A stretch of DNA of 64,000 bases from Omphiscola glabra (taxonomy: Eukaryota > Mollusca > Gastropoda > Lymnaeidae), in NCBI GenBank assembly GCA_964017045.1, contig OZ024801.1, forward strand, positions 31,855,257 through 31,919,256, in the 5' to 3' direction. Within the stretch, counting starts at the first letter, position 1, and each line of letters starts with the position of its first letter. The notes below the pieces were generated by a model that was not told the origin of the DNA, made no database searches, and saw only the letters and a list, made by a program, of their open reading frames with translations. Positions 37,914-49,998 of this stretch are shown here, piece by piece. A program made the position numbers and the translations under genes.

Positions 37914-37959
37914 ATTAAATACAAAATGGCGCCAATGAAAGCAGACGATCCTAGATCAA
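37914..37959 (+). other. Candidate coding exon (plus strand)
   Basis: Acceptor TTTGGTTTCTAG, then IKYKMAPMKADDPRS, then a strong donor A|GTAAGTAA. Contains ATGGCG in perfect initiation context. Antisense to the TRPC gene. Could be the first coding exon of another gene. Not recognised. Confidence 0.3.
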
Positions 37960-38317
37960 GTAAGTAAAAATAAGAATGCATTGCTATTATTAAAATGTCT
38001 AAATGTTTATTTAAACAAGTGTTATTATGTTATTTGTACAAACACATCTTAACACATAAAATCTACTGAAAAATTACATATTATGTTTCCAATGGTAGAA
38101 TAAAGTACACTTCATCTGAAGTCTTCTTCAGACGATAACCAAAAAAAAAACACCTGAAAATACAAGTTTAAAACATGCAAAAATAGAGATTGGCTTACAC
38201 GAAAGTATTTCTGAAAATGGTGTGAATCGGAATAAATATTATTTTTTTTAGAAAAGGCTGGGGTTAGTATTTCTATTTATACATTATAATGAAATGTGGG
38301 AATGTGATGCTTGGGTA

Positions 38318-38420
38318 TTACAGTTGGTTCAATGTGATGCTTGGGTCTGACAGTTGGTTCAATGTGATGCTTGGGTCTGACAGTTGGTTCTATGTGATGC
38401 TTGGGTATTACAATTGGTTC
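38318..38420. repeat. 30-bp repeat, ~3.5 copies
   Basis: Unit caatgtgatgcttgggtctg plus acagttggtt. Confidence 0.9.
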
Positions 38421-38904
38421 TGAGGCTATACCGAAGACTTCTTTTATCTATTATTAAAAATCTTTCTTTGAGGAGGTGAGATGGGGTGTGAAGACTTTCC
38501 GACTCGGTGAGCATCAAATGAAGCACCTGATTATTGCACAATTTAATTGACTATTTATACATAAAATAAGCTGGCTATTTCACATATGGTAAATTTTTGT
38601 GTGGATCTTTTGAATGGACTGACTAGTTAGCACAATTAGCCTCTCTCAGATTGGTTATCTTGATTAATCAGAGGGGTTCCCTTGATTACCCAGAGGGGTT
38701 CTTTGAAGGAGCGCGTGGGCAATGTGCCCACTGGTTTGAAAATTCAAGAGGCGCAGAATATATTTTTTTAATTACAAAAAATAATTTTAAATATTTCTTC
38801 AGAACAACGTAAGCAGATTTTGCGAAAAAAAGGCGCACATTTCTGCCCTCCCCCTATTTTTGCACCCATACAACTCTTTGACTGCCATTGATTGTAGTTG
38901 TTCA

Positions 38905-39082
38905 CAGGGGCGCAGCTAGGTCCAGTTCCGCCCTGGGCGGGCCAAGATTTTGGCTGCGCCCTCCTACGAAAAAAACTTTGCAATTGTGCCGAAAATGTCG
39001 CTCCTCAATTTAAAGTATAAAGTGCCGCCTACAGCGGAAACACCCCCCGCCTCCACATCAGCACACCCTTCCTACGCCACTG
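38905..39082. mobile_element. hAT-type MITE, CAGGGGCGCAG family
   Basis: Starts caggggcgcagctagg, ends cttcctacgccactg, flanked by gttgttca and gttgtgca (8-bp duplication, one mismatch). Interior ccgccctgggcgggccaag. Confidence 0.85.
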
Positions 39083-39761
39083 GTTGTGCAGGTGGTATTC
39101 TTATGGAACAATTTTACATAAAAGACTGGGCAGGTAAACCAAAAATAAATAAATGGAGCCATTACGTTGAAAGCCTGCACCTTGCACACATGTAAATGCT
39201 TAGAGTTCAAGCAATCTGCTTTGCTTCCAGTTCTTATGGCGGCCAAGTCTCACTGAGCGATTGGACGAGTGAGGGTAGCATGATGTTTTAAAAAAAAAAA
39301 ATATATATATATATAAGTAAACTTTTAAATTAAGAAGCTTTATTATCGCCTTCTTGCCAATAATTTCATCAGTTTAGCATCGTGTTTAAAGAGAGATCGG
39401 TACACAAGGTCGCCTGGAGACAATTTGTTTAAATCTTTCGAAAGTTTTGTGGATCCGCCATATTAACTATAATCGAATTTTATGTGGTTAAAATATCGAA
39501 GCGAAAGGTTATTTGAAATATCCCTGGCCTGGCAATAACCAAAATTAATAGGCCTAGATATTTACCCTGGTATAGTGGGCTTTTGTCTTATAAACCCTTT
39601 TTTCACATTTAAATTTGTATATTATTTGGCAAAAGAAATGTTATTAAGATCGCCATTAAAAAATAATTAAAATTAAATTTCTATGCACGTATGAAAATAT
39701 GTAAATGGCTCTGCTTACCAAAAAATCTGGGTTTTCTGATAAAGATTTTTAAAAAAAAATA

Positions 39762-39895
39762 TTTGACCAGTCTACCACCCCTACCAGGTTCAATTTAAAA
39801 AAAATATCTGACCAGTCTACCACCCCTACCAGGTTCAATTTAAAAAAAATATTTGACCAGTCTACCACCCCTACCACCCCTACCAGGTTCAATTT
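39762..39895. repeat. 45-bp repeat, 3 copies
   Basis: Unit tttgaccagtctaccacccc, taccaggttcaattt, then an A run. Confidence 0.9.
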
Positions 39896-39943
39896 TAAAA
39901 AAATAAAATAATAAAATAATAAATAAATAAAACCCAAAAAATC

Positions 39944-40325
39944 AATCATAAACGCACATGTAGGCCCACTACTTTTACTAGAATGTATCATAAACGCACA
40001 TGTAGGCCCACTACTTTTACTAGAATGTATCATAAACGCACATGTAGGCCCACTACTTTTACTAGAATGTATCATAAACGCACATGTAGGCCCACTACTT
40101 TTACTAGAATGTATCATAAACGCACATGTAGGCCCACTACTTTTACTAGAATGTATCATAAACGCACATGTAGGCTCACTACTTTTACTAGAATGTATTA
40201 TAAACGCACATGTAGGCTCACTACTTTTACTAGAATGTATCATAAACGCACATGTAGGCCCACTACTTTGTCTAGAATGTATCAGAAACACACATATAGG
40301 CCCACTACTTTGACTAGAATGTACT
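39944..40325. repeat. 42-bp minisatellite, 9 copies
   Basis: Unit aatgtatcataaacgcacat, gtaggcccactacttttact, ag. Divisible by three, so false 114- and 215-codon frames appear. Confidence 0.95.
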
Positions 40326-40632
40326 AGTTGACTCAGGTTTAAGAAAAAGAAGGAGGAGTAAGAATACTTTGATGACGCCTCCTGATCTAGTTGCACTTTT
40401 AATCACAGAACCTAGCGAATCTGAACATTCTTTTGTGCAACAGGATGCTCAGGGGCTACATTATCAGTGAAACGGTCAATGTTCTTGATGTGTGTTCTTC
40501 ATGTTTATAATAGATTATTTTTTTTTTAAAATACCCCTCAGCGGAAATTTTTTTTAAAAAAGTCAAACATGTGACCTATAAAAGTCACAGCAAAGAATAA
40601 TTTTTTAAAAGTTAATGAAACTATAACTTCTA

Positions 40633-40853
40633 AACATCGCTAAGCTCAACTGTTGATGCGGAGCTCAACTATTCATGGTGAGCTCAACTGTTGATGCTGA
40701 GCTCAACTGTTGATGCTGAGCTCAACTCTTCATGCTGAGCTCAACTGTTGATGCTGAGCTCAACTCTTCATGCTGAGCTCAACTCTTCATGGTGAGCTCA
40801 ACTCTTCATGGTGAGCTCGACTGTTGATGGTGAGCTCAACTGTTGAGGGAGGT
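40633..40853. repeat. 19-bp minisatellite, ~11 copies
   Basis: Unit ctcaactgttgatgctgag, alternating with ctcaactcttcatggtgag. Each unit holds a SacI-type GAGCTC palindrome at its junction. Confidence 0.93.
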
Positions 40854-42655
40854 AAATAATTTATTTCTTGTTGCAGGCATCGATTTATTATTTTTAGTTT
40901 ACCCAGCTTTGGACGGCTACTGGGAAATGTTTTGATTAATGAGTACGTCACGAACAGGCACCCCCTCCCCCCCTATGTCCCCACCTTCCTTCTTTGCTCA
41001 TCCCACACATGAAACAAAGCGAGTGGGGCTGCCCACGGTTTGGGCTTCAAACAAAGTTAGTTTACGATCAACTGACAGGGCATCCCATTGACCAGATTCT
41101 TGTTTAAAATGACGTAAGTGGTTATTGTGGCTTCATCGCTGGGCTCTTGTTTCCATTCCAACCATGGCGGCCACCATTCCGACCAATGGCAACCAAAAAA
41201 AAAAAAAAAATTTTTTTTAAAAATCAAATGTTTGATACAAGTGAACTACGCGATGAGCTAAAGATTTTACTATTTAAGAAATGTGGACTTAAGGTAGTAG
41301 ATTATAAATCTTTTATAAAATATAATTAGTTTTAGTATGATCGCAGTACATTTGCCCGATTTTTTAACTTTATGACTACACAGCCTCTTAAACTGATTTG
41401 CTTCTAATTATATTATATTTAAACATGGGGAAGAAATTTGTTCTTTTGTTCATAATGTAAGAAATGTTTTGTTCTCAAACGTTAGCAGCACATAAAACTG
41501 CATCAAAACAAGTTATTTAAGCATTCGATTCTTACAATCTTAGAAATCGATTCTTACAATCTTAGTATTCGTGTGCGTAATTACAAGTTATTGTCATTTT
41601 CAGGGCTTCGAATCTCTGCAGAGAGGCGGAGCTAAAATATCTACTGGGAAGCTAACAATGTTGATCAGAGGGCTACTACGTGTTACCATAACAAAATGAG
41701 TGTGCGCATAACATTCTAGCTAAATTAGTGCAGATTTTGGGTTGATAACTTTATCTAAGTATTTCTATTTATTTGTACAGTAACATAAAACAATAAATAA
41801 TTAAAACTAATTCTATACTATAAGTTATATTTATAACATTCATATGTCTAGCTTTCTGATATAATTCTATTTATTTTTATATATCGAGCAAAAATAATGG
41901 CATCATGCAAACATGGCCGGCTAGTGTCAAACAAAGGAAATCAGATCTGTGTTTAAAAAGTCATGAAATAATAGGGGGGAAAAAATTTAAATAAGGACAT
42001 TTTTCCTTTTTATAAATTCATCTCATTGTGACAGGATATAAATACTTGTCATTATTTTCCTGAAAATTTGATTATGATTAGGTATTAAAAAATTCTTTTA
42101 CTTCGATAAAACCTTTCATTGTTAGTGTTTAAGCTCAGGTGAAGGCAAACAAAAAACAAAAGCGACTAAGTGCAGTGAAAGGGACTGGCTGTAAAAAAAA
42201 AAAAAAATATTACGAAGTCGACAAACCAGAAACAAAAGTGGACAGGAAATATTTAACGAAGGATGAGGAAAATAAGAAACCGGAAGTAAACCATCTATTT
42301 TAATCTACACAGAGCAAATGAATGGTTAAATAGAATCACAGATGAACCTTTCAGCCATTCCAGATATCATATTTCAAATAGAATTAGAGAATGAACATTA
42401 AACTAAAAACAAAAAAAAACACAACATTTCTGTGATATCCAGGATGTTGAACACTACCAAAAGCTTACAAGGATAAACTAATATTGTAACATTGTAAACA
42501 AAGTGAATTGGATTCTTTCAAATTATTTTTTTTGTGTGTTGTGTTTTACTAACATTTTTAGTGCATTTTGGAAACATGCCAAACTAAACAGCAAAATGAA
42601 AATAAAATTTAAAAAACAAACAAACAACTAAACTATTATTGCTATAAACTGCCAG

Positions 42656-42658
<3 letters not shown>

Positions 42659-42703
<45 letters not shown>
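42659..42703. repeat. (AT)n microsatellite
   Basis: About 22 uninterrupted AT dinucleotides. Confidence 0.97.
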
Positions 42704-42704
<1 letters not shown>

Positions 42705-42960
42705 CTATGTAACTGAGAAGTAAATAGGTTGTGGATAAACAAAACTATTTTCAAATTAAATTATATCTCATTGAAGTCACTATTTTTTTTTCTTGGTATA
42801 TAACATTAATAAATATGATGTCTTAATGCCAAACGCCTGCTTACTAATAAGTATTGAGTTATCAAATTTAGTTTGCTCTCATTAACAGAATTGATTCACA
42901 TGGCATCTTTCAATCATTCTCCTCCTTTATTTTCCATTCACAACAGTAGGACATTTTAAA

Positions 42961-43082
42961 GGGTGGGAGGGCGGGTGGGAGGGCGGGTGGGAGGGTGGGA
43001 GCGTGGGTGGGTGAGAGCGTGGGTGGGAGCGTGGGTCGGTGGGAGCGTGGGTGGGTGGGAGCATGGGTGGGTGGGAGGTTGG
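42961..43082. repeat. G-rich gggtggga/gagcgt repeat
   Basis: Short irregular units of gggtgggagggc and gtgggagcgtgggtg. Frequent GGG runs could form G-quadruplexes (inference). Confidence 0.88.
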
Positions 43083-43629
43083 AAGCAAATTTTTGGTGCC
43101 AGAAAATTTGGCATTATTTATTTGTTTGCTTTGGTGGTATAAAAATCAACAAAGACATGTTGTTATGGATACAGTGGCCCCCCCTCCACTCCCCTTGGCC
43201 CTGTTAGTCATTTGTGAGAAATAAAGCTGTAGTTTGTGTATAGTATAAATAATATTTTGAAATATTTGTTAAACAAAAGAAAATAAACACATGACATACA
43301 TCAGAGCCCACCCCGCCCCACTTTTTTTTTACTCTCGTACCCAAATCAATTTTGAGAGCTAATTAAAAAATAAAATAAAATATCTATATACAGTAATTAT
43401 TTATCATATTTTATAATACTTCTTTTATATTTAAAACCTTTTGAAGTATTTTATATGTAATGCAAGAAGCTAATTTGGCACAGTTAAAGAAAATTTTATC
43501 TAATGCCACTATGGAATAAATGCACCTGGTTTGAAGTATGGTACAAGAAAAAAAAATTATGATTATATACACACAAGTTAATGATTTTCAACAAAATATT
43601 GCTTTATAACAATCCTCATCACTGCGTAA

Positions 43630-43900
43630 AGTGGCAAAATGAGCTCAAACAAAACAACTATTGTGAAAGGAAAATTTTCATTCCCAATACCAAAAGTTTT
43701 AAACTCTTGAATTCAAATGTCTTAAAATTATTGCAGAGAACTGTTTTTTCAGTCTTTGCTTAATGAAAAGTGGCAAAATGAGCTCAAACAAAACAACTAT
43801 TGTGAAAGGAAAATTTTCATTCCCAATACCAAAAGTTTTAAACTCTTGAATGCAAAAGTCTTAAAATTATTGCAGAGAACTGTTTTTTCAGTCTTTGCGT
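43630..43900. repeat. 139-bp direct duplication
   Basis: Two nearly identical head-to-tail copies beginning gtggcaaaatgagctcaaac at 43631 and 43770. Few differences, so recent. Confidence 0.93.
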
Positions 43901-44784
43901 AAAAAAAATATCTGCAGCCTCTATGTGTTCAGCAAACTGATTGTATTTTTTAAAAGAAGGAATTTGTTATATAAAACTATGAATTTTTTTTCAATAATGT
44001 CATATTTTAGGGAAACATTTCTTATAGTTATAATGCTATTTATCACAATACTGTAAAGACATGTTTGAACGCACAATTTAATAATTCCCAGCAGAAAACA
44101 ATTACAACTAAAGTATTTATTCTGTGTTGAGGGTTTTGAAGGTGAATTTTGTAATTGTGTTTATAAGAACCTTTTACACTGTCTTAAAAAAACTGCGGTC
44201 AGAAAGAATGATAAAATCAGGTCAACATTTATTTTTTCTGAGGTTAGAGAAATGATCTCAAAGTTAAAGGCACACTCCCCAGATGGCTAGAAGCTACTGC
44301 CAGCCAATAACTTGTTTGTCATTGTTTTGTTTTCACAAAAAAATATTTCATTACACAACAGGGAATAACAAAAACGGTAGTATTTTTTTCTGTTCATTTT
44401 CATTTGACCTGCCAGGTTGTACTACTGAATTTAATATTGTTTGGATATTGGTCACATACCATAAACAAATTTAAGCACTCTTAAAACTTGAAGGAATATT
44501 GTTTTTTTTATATTTTGTAAAAGTTTGTTTTGATAGAGTGCGTGAAAAAAAAATTAGGCTAACATTAAAAACATGTACAAGTAGTGTTAGCTAGCTAAAA
44601 TTCCATTTTGTTTGATAGGACCTTTACCTTTGGTTGAAAATTCAGTTGCAACAAATCCCTGTAAATAAACACTATACACCAACCTATTATACCCAAAAAG
44701 GTCCCAATTCACAGTAGATAAATGTAATTCATTAGTGCCCCCACCCCCTTTCCATTGTATAAATAAACAGCCCCACATGTATTG

Positions 44785-45490
44785 GTTGCCTACTTGTTTT
44801 ATCTGTTGATGTGCTGTTGCCTACTTGTTGTATCTGTGGATGTGCTTTTGCCTACTAGTTGCATCTGTGGGTGTGTCATTGCCTACGTGTTGTATCTGTA
44901 GATGAGCCATTTCCTACTAGTTGTATCTTCACATGTACTGTTGCCTACTAGTTGTATCTTAGGATGCGCTGTTTCCTACTTTTTGTATCTTTGGATGTGC
45001 TGTTGCCTACTTGCTGTATCTTTGAATGTGCTGTTGCCTACTTGCTGTATCTTCGAATGTGCTGTTGCCTACTTGTTGTATCTGTGTATGTGCTTTTGCC
45101 TACTTGTTGTATCTGTAGATGTGCCATTACCTACTTGTTGTATCTGTAGATGTGCCATTTCCTACTAGTTGTATCTTCAGATGTGCTGTTGCCTACTAGT
45201 TGTATCTTCACATGTGCTGTTGCCTACTAGTTGTATCTTAGGATGCGCTGTTTCCTACTTTTTGTATCTTTGGATGTGCTGTTGCCTACTTGCTGTATCT
45301 TCGATTGTGCTGTTGCCTACTTGCTGTATCTTCGAATGTGCTGTTGCCTACTTGTTGTATCTGTGGGTGTGCTGTTGCCTACTAGTTGTACCTGTTCATG
45401 GGCCATCGCCTACTAGCTGTATATGTTCATGGGCCATTGCCTGCTAGTTGTATATATGTTGATGGGCCATCGCCTGCTAGTTGTATCTGT
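44785..45490. repeat. 31-bp minisatellite with 279-bp higher-order repeat
   Basis: About 23 units of gttgcctacttgttgtatct plus gtggatgtgct. The order of variants from 44951 recurs at 45230, 279 bp (nine units) away. Confidence 0.93.
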
Positions 45491-45494
45491 TGAC

Positions 45495-46933
45495 TGGCCG
45501 TACCTCTCTAAATTCGGTTCCATAATTTCGTTAATTTAAATGAAACAGAATAAAGCAGTTGTGTTTAATTGGTTTTTATAGCATTCCAGGAAATGATAAA
45601 TCACTATGTATTTAGCTACAAGAGCTTTTATTATAATAATCCTTAGTATTATTCCCAAAGTATTGGAAATGTATTCCGATTGATCCAAACTCGAAATAAA
45701 ATTGCTTTGATCTGCTCAAGCTATTATTTTTTTTTTAACCATGGAGTTTTCTTGTTAAAATTCTTGAATTTAATTTCTGTTAGTAATCAGCCGTGCTCAG
45801 GTTAAGGTAAACTTTGTTCATGCTATTGCAATTATTTTTAAAAATCAATTTAAAATATTTTTTTTTTATATGTCATTGTTTTTTTTTTTAAACGGAGATT
45901 TCCAATATACTTAAATAAGTTTACACTGGGGGATCTTAATCAAAGCCACAATCCTAATTATAACAAATGTTCAGGTTTTTTTTTTTTTTGAGTTTTTTTT
46001 TTGTTGATTAGGTAAGTTCCTAATATAGTAACAGAGTTATGTTTCTAAAAATCAATTAACAAAAATAAAAAATAACTTCCAGATGAGGTTTGCCTCCTCG
46101 GGAATCTTATGAAGTAAAAGACTTGTAAGGATGTGATTGTTACAGGCAGTGGCACTTTCGTGTATGTATAAAAATGGAAGCATTCAAGTTTCTCTTTAAC
46201 CGATCACAGCTTAACCATCAGAGAATGCTGATGAAATGGTCATCAAATTATGGTAACAATACTGGTACTTTGTAAAAAAAATTTAAAAAAATAAAAACAT
46301 TAGTCAAATAGGAACAGCGTTATCTTCCTTTGAATCATTGACACACACACACAGATCTTGATTTTTATCAAGACACCAATCCATTACTTTGACACATTAC
46401 TGCATGGCCATGACCTTACACTCCATGCAGGGTGAGGCTTCTATATAAGCTAATGGTTAAGTGTTCTACGCCCACATTCTAGCAGCAAGCAACCAATGCC
46501 CAAAGGATATCAACTAAAATATTCATGTAAAATTTTTAAAAAAAGTTTTGGCTAAAATAAAAGCATGAATACATTTTGGCCTTGGTACACAAACATGTCT
46601 AGAAATTTGGCCTCTCATGTACACTAATTTCAGCCACCTGAACACAAAGATGGCCAGATATCTGGCCATCCGTACACAAACAAAAATAATCCTATAAATC
46701 ACCTGTACATAAAAAAAAAATTAAAAACGAAACTGGCCTTCTGTACAATAACATCTTGAAAAACTGGGTCTGCCATATGTACACTAACACAGCTTGAAAA
46801 TTGTTGGTCTTTTGAACATAGACGTCTGAGCTCAGATATTGTCACAGGCGGTCATCGGCCTCAGGCTCGGAGCTCCCTATGGAATCAACACTAATATTAC
46901 CTACCAAGGACTTCCAGTATCTGAGTTTCTTAC
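45495..46933. other. AT-rich intronic stretch
   Basis: Poly-T runs and loose repeats of a tggcc/gtacacaaac motif at about 46560-46810. No gene beyond the exon that begins at 46934. Confidence 0.5.
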
Positions 46934-47123
46934 TTGTAGGTTTTGGCTGGTTCGGGTTCGGCGTCTTCATCCCGTTGTTGCGCAGGATCTCAAGGAGCTC
47001 GAACCTGAAGGAGGATACGTCCTGCTTCAACTCGTTGATGTCATCCTCGCTGACGCCCTCGCCCTTCTGGGAGCCCCGTTGCTTCTGCATGATGTAGCGC
47101 TTGATCAGGTCTCGCATGACGGC
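46934..47123 (-). CDS. TRPC: TRPC-like channel, C-terminal helix exon
   Basis: Acceptor TTACCCTAG|GCC at 47123 (phase 0) and donor ACAA|GTAAGA at 46934 (phase 1). It encodes AVMRDLIKRYIMQ, then a charged linker, then EDDINELKQDVSSFRFELLE and ILRNNGM. The VMRxLxKRY block and the DINELKQDxSSFRFE block are the conserved post-TRP-box calmodulin/IP3-receptor-binding and coiled-coil regions of TRPC channels. If the donor is not used, the frame reads 29 codons further to TGA at about 46842, giving a possible shorter isoform. Confidence 0.93.
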
Positions 47124-47214
47124 CTAGGGTAAGAGGCAAGCAGAGTTCATCATACCACATGCTCATATTTTTAAAAAAATAAATAAAAATACACAATTTT
47201 CTATGGGACTATGT

Positions 47215-47745
47215 CACTGGCGTTACCAGATGGCGCTGATTTCACTAAATGACATTTTCGACGCCAAATAACTGCGCTAAATGAGATTCTTAAAAAAATA
47301 CCGCAAATGCGCTTTGTGGTGCGTAATATGTTATTTTGTTTTATGAAAATTGTTGGTGTAATAAATCTGTGGAGTAAAAATGGTGGTGGGGTGGGACATT
47401 AGAATATGTATAAAGTTCAGGGGTCGTGGCGTATCAGGGGGTGGGTGGGGGTAGCACAACTTGGGAATCTTATAAAGCGAGTTACTTGAAAGCCTGTTTT
47501 GTCAAGTAACTTTATTAGATGGGAAATTCACGCATCGCCATTGTTTGGCGGGCTACAGCTAGTAGATGGAAAGTCCACGCATCTCCGTTGTTTGGCGGGC
47601 TATAGCTAGTAGATGGGAAGTTCACGCATTGCCATCTCCGTTGTTTGGCGGGCTATAGCTAGTAGATGGGAAGTTCACGCATTGCCATCTCCGTTGTTTG
47701 GCGGGCTATGCCAAGTTAGAATATAATTTAATGGGAAGAATGATG
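47215..47745. repeat. Dispersed repeat, copy 1, with ~60-bp tandem end
   Basis: The body (ctgcgctaaatgagattctt, ataccgcaaatgcg, ttggtgtaataaatctgt) matches 62430-62720. It ends in three to four tandem units of ggcgggctatagctagtaga, tgggaagttcacgcattgcc, atctccgttgttt. Confidence 0.8.
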
Positions 47746-47759
47746 GAGTTATAATGTGA

Positions 47760-48025
47760 GAAGATTCAAGGATGTCGGATGAGAGAATGACACGCCATGG
47801 TTCTCACTGACTGTATAGACTTTCTGAAGATTCGAGTATGTTTGATGAGAGAAAGACACGCCATGGTTCTCACTGACTGTATAGACTTTCTGAAGATTCG
47901 AGGATGTTTGATGAGAGAAAGACACGCCCTGGTTCTCACTGACTGTATAGACTTTCTGAAGATTCGAGGATGTTTGATGAGAGAAAGACACGCCCTGGTT
48001 GTCACTGGTTGTATAGACGTTCTGT
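47760..48025. repeat. 66-bp minisatellite, 4 copies
   Basis: Unit tggttctcactgactgtata, gactttctgaagattcgagg, atgtttgatgagagaaagac, acgcca. Confidence 0.95.
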
Positions 48026-48059
48026 GTGACCCTGACTCAGAGACGGAAATGAGAGTATC

Positions 48060-48150
48060 TGCGACCCCAAGATACACAAAGTCCAGGGCTGAGGCCCCAA
48101 GATACACAAAGTCCAGGGCTGAGGCCCCAAGATACACAAAGTCCAGGGCC
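48060..48150. repeat. 30-bp repeat, 3 copies
   Basis: Perfect units of gaggccccaagatacacaaa plus gtccagggct. Confidence 0.95.
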
Positions 48151-48771
48151 AACATCAGCTGGTCAAAGAAAAATAATAGCCGACAGGTTGTGAGGCCCTA
48201 AGCTGTAGCTTATTTGGCCTTTACGTAAATCCGCACCCATCATTTACCTCCTCTGAGAGGCTGGTCATTGTGGTATTGCCTGTCGCCAAATGCTTTTGAA
48301 TTCTATTTACAGATAATTTAAACCATTATATTACTACCTATAATAATGTTTTAATTGACTTTGCAAACACTTCAGCAATAGAGCTTTAGAAGAGAAATCT
48401 ATCCTAAATGTGGCTTTGAAAAAAAGGGGGTTGGGGGGGGGGGTTCAGTGATATAAAGATATTTACTTATACGTGATATTGAATTTTAATTAATTAAATT
48501 GCATACTATAAAATTAATTAAAAAAAAAATATTAAAAAAAAACATGAACATCTTGTTGATTCCCCGTTAAGCTCTGGAAATAAACATTCAGAAGTTACAT
48601 AAAACAACGTTTCCATTGTACTCTGTATAACCATGATCACACACACGATGGACGTGTCAAACTGATGAATGCAATAGCTTCAATTTTAAAAGATGTGTTA
48701 CGGGGCATAGAGCTGAATCTCCCATTAATGGTAATACACTTTTTTTTTTTGCCTTAATTTCTTGGTCCTAC

Positions 48772-48813
48772 CTGATATCGTATTTCTTTTTCGTTTATCT
48801 TTTTGACTATTTT
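48772..48813 (-). CDS. TRPC: TRPC-like channel, 42-nt microexon
   Basis: Acceptor TATTATTTTCAG|AAA at 48813 and donor CAG|GTAGGA at 48772, phase 0-0, 14 codons KIVKKINEKEIRYQ. Joined to the next exon it gives EIRYQ-AVMRDLIKRY, which matches the RYQ-x-VMR pattern that precedes this helix in TRPC proteins. Short, so support comes from splice sites, phase and the family junction. It may be constitutive or alternatively used with the exon ending at 49999. Confidence 0.7.
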
Positions 48814-48924
48814 CTGAAAATAATATACATTAAAAAAAGACATAAATATTTATGTTGAAGTTATGAAACTGAGGAGTACATATTAAGGTATAACTAGTTT
48901 TCATGGGTAACCAAAGATAGAGCG

Positions 48925-49572
48925 TCTGTGGGGGAGGGACGGGGCATAGTCAGTGGGGGGAAGGGGCGGGTCAAAGTCTGTGGGAAGGGGTGGGTCATAG
49001 TCTGTGGGAATAGGGGTGGGTCATATTCTGTGGGGGGAAGGGGCGGGTCATAGTCTGTGGGGGGAAGGGGCGGGTCATAGTCAGTGGGGGGAAGGGGCGG
49101 GTCATAGTCTGTGGGAATAGGGGCGGGTCATAGTCTGTGGGGAAGGGGTGGGTCATAGTCAGTGGGGGAGGGGCGGGTCATAGTCTGTGGGAATAGGGGC
49201 GGGTCATAGTCTGTGGGAAAAGGGGCGTGTCATAGTCTGTGGGAAAAGGGGCGGGTCATAGTCTGTGGGAATAAGGGCGGGTCATAGTCAGTGGGGGGAA
49301 GGGGCGGGTCATAGTCTGTGGGAAAAGGGGCGGGTCATAGTCTGTGGGAATAGGGGCGGGTCAAAGTCTGTGGGAATAGGGGCGGGTCATAGTATGTGTG
49401 AAAAGGGGCGGGTCATAGTCTGTGGGAATAGGGGCGGGTCAAAGTCTGTGGGAAAAGGTGCGGGTCATAGTCTGTGGGAATAGGGGCGGGTCATAGTCTG
49501 TGGGAAAAGGGGCGGGTCATAGTCTGTGAGAAAAGGGGCGGGTCATAGTCTGTGGGAAAAGGGGCGGGTCAG
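48925..49572. repeat. ~27-bp GC-box minisatellite
   Basis: About 24 units of gggcgggtcatagtctgtgg plus gaatagg or gggaagg. The plus strand has a GGGGCGGG box per unit. The minus (gene sense) strand has TTCCCACAG|ACTATG per unit, close to a 3' splice site. Confidence 0.93.
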
Positions 49573-49659
49573 TTTCTACTTTAAGCTTTACAATTTAAAT
49601 ATGTTGATTAAAATATATGTTAGGCCTTCTCAGTGTAATTATACTTGAACAGCTTGTAA

Positions 49660-49998
49660 ATCTTACCTGGAATAATATGAACTCTAAACTGGGTAGTTAT
49701 GAAATCTGACCTGGATAGATACGACCACTTACCTGGGTAGATATGAACACTTACCTGGGTAGATATGGACAATTACCTTCATCTTTATATGAACATTTAC
49801 CTGGATAGATATAAACACTTACCTGGGTAGATATGAACAATTACCTGGGTAGATACGACCTCTTACCTGGATAGATATGAACAATTGCTTGGGTAGATAT
49901 GAACACTTACCTGGGTAGATATGAACAATTACCTGGGTAGATATGAAAAATTACCTGGGTAGATATGAAAACTTACCTGGATAGATATGAACACTTAC
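49660..49998 (-). repeat. 23-bp minisatellite made from a 5' splice site
   Basis: About 14 intronic units of acttacctgggtagatatga plus aca. Read on the gene strand each is TGTTCATATCTACCCAG|GTAAGT or a close variant; at least five intronic units keep a perfect CAGGTAAGT. The exon-side terminal unit is the real exon end and donor (TCAAATCTATCCAG|GTAAGT), so the array is a serial duplication of an exon-intron junction. Confidence 0.85.

Larger units (their letters stand above)
30773..46933 (-). other. Long last intron of the TRPC-like gene (inferred)
   Basis: A 16-kb stretch with no family-matched TRPC exon. It holds several hAT-type MITEs, eight or more tandem arrays, (AT)n, polyA/T and polyC/G runs, a GA-rich tract and three or four orphan exon-like signals listed separately. 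Stretches at 32200-32620, 34400-35190, 35540-36120, 41000-42650 and 43900-44780 show nothing further that I can support. Confidence 0.5.

Noticed and set aside
38098..38135. Second hammerhead-like motif (gtcttcttcagacg)
   Set aside because: Lacks the GAAAC half of the core.
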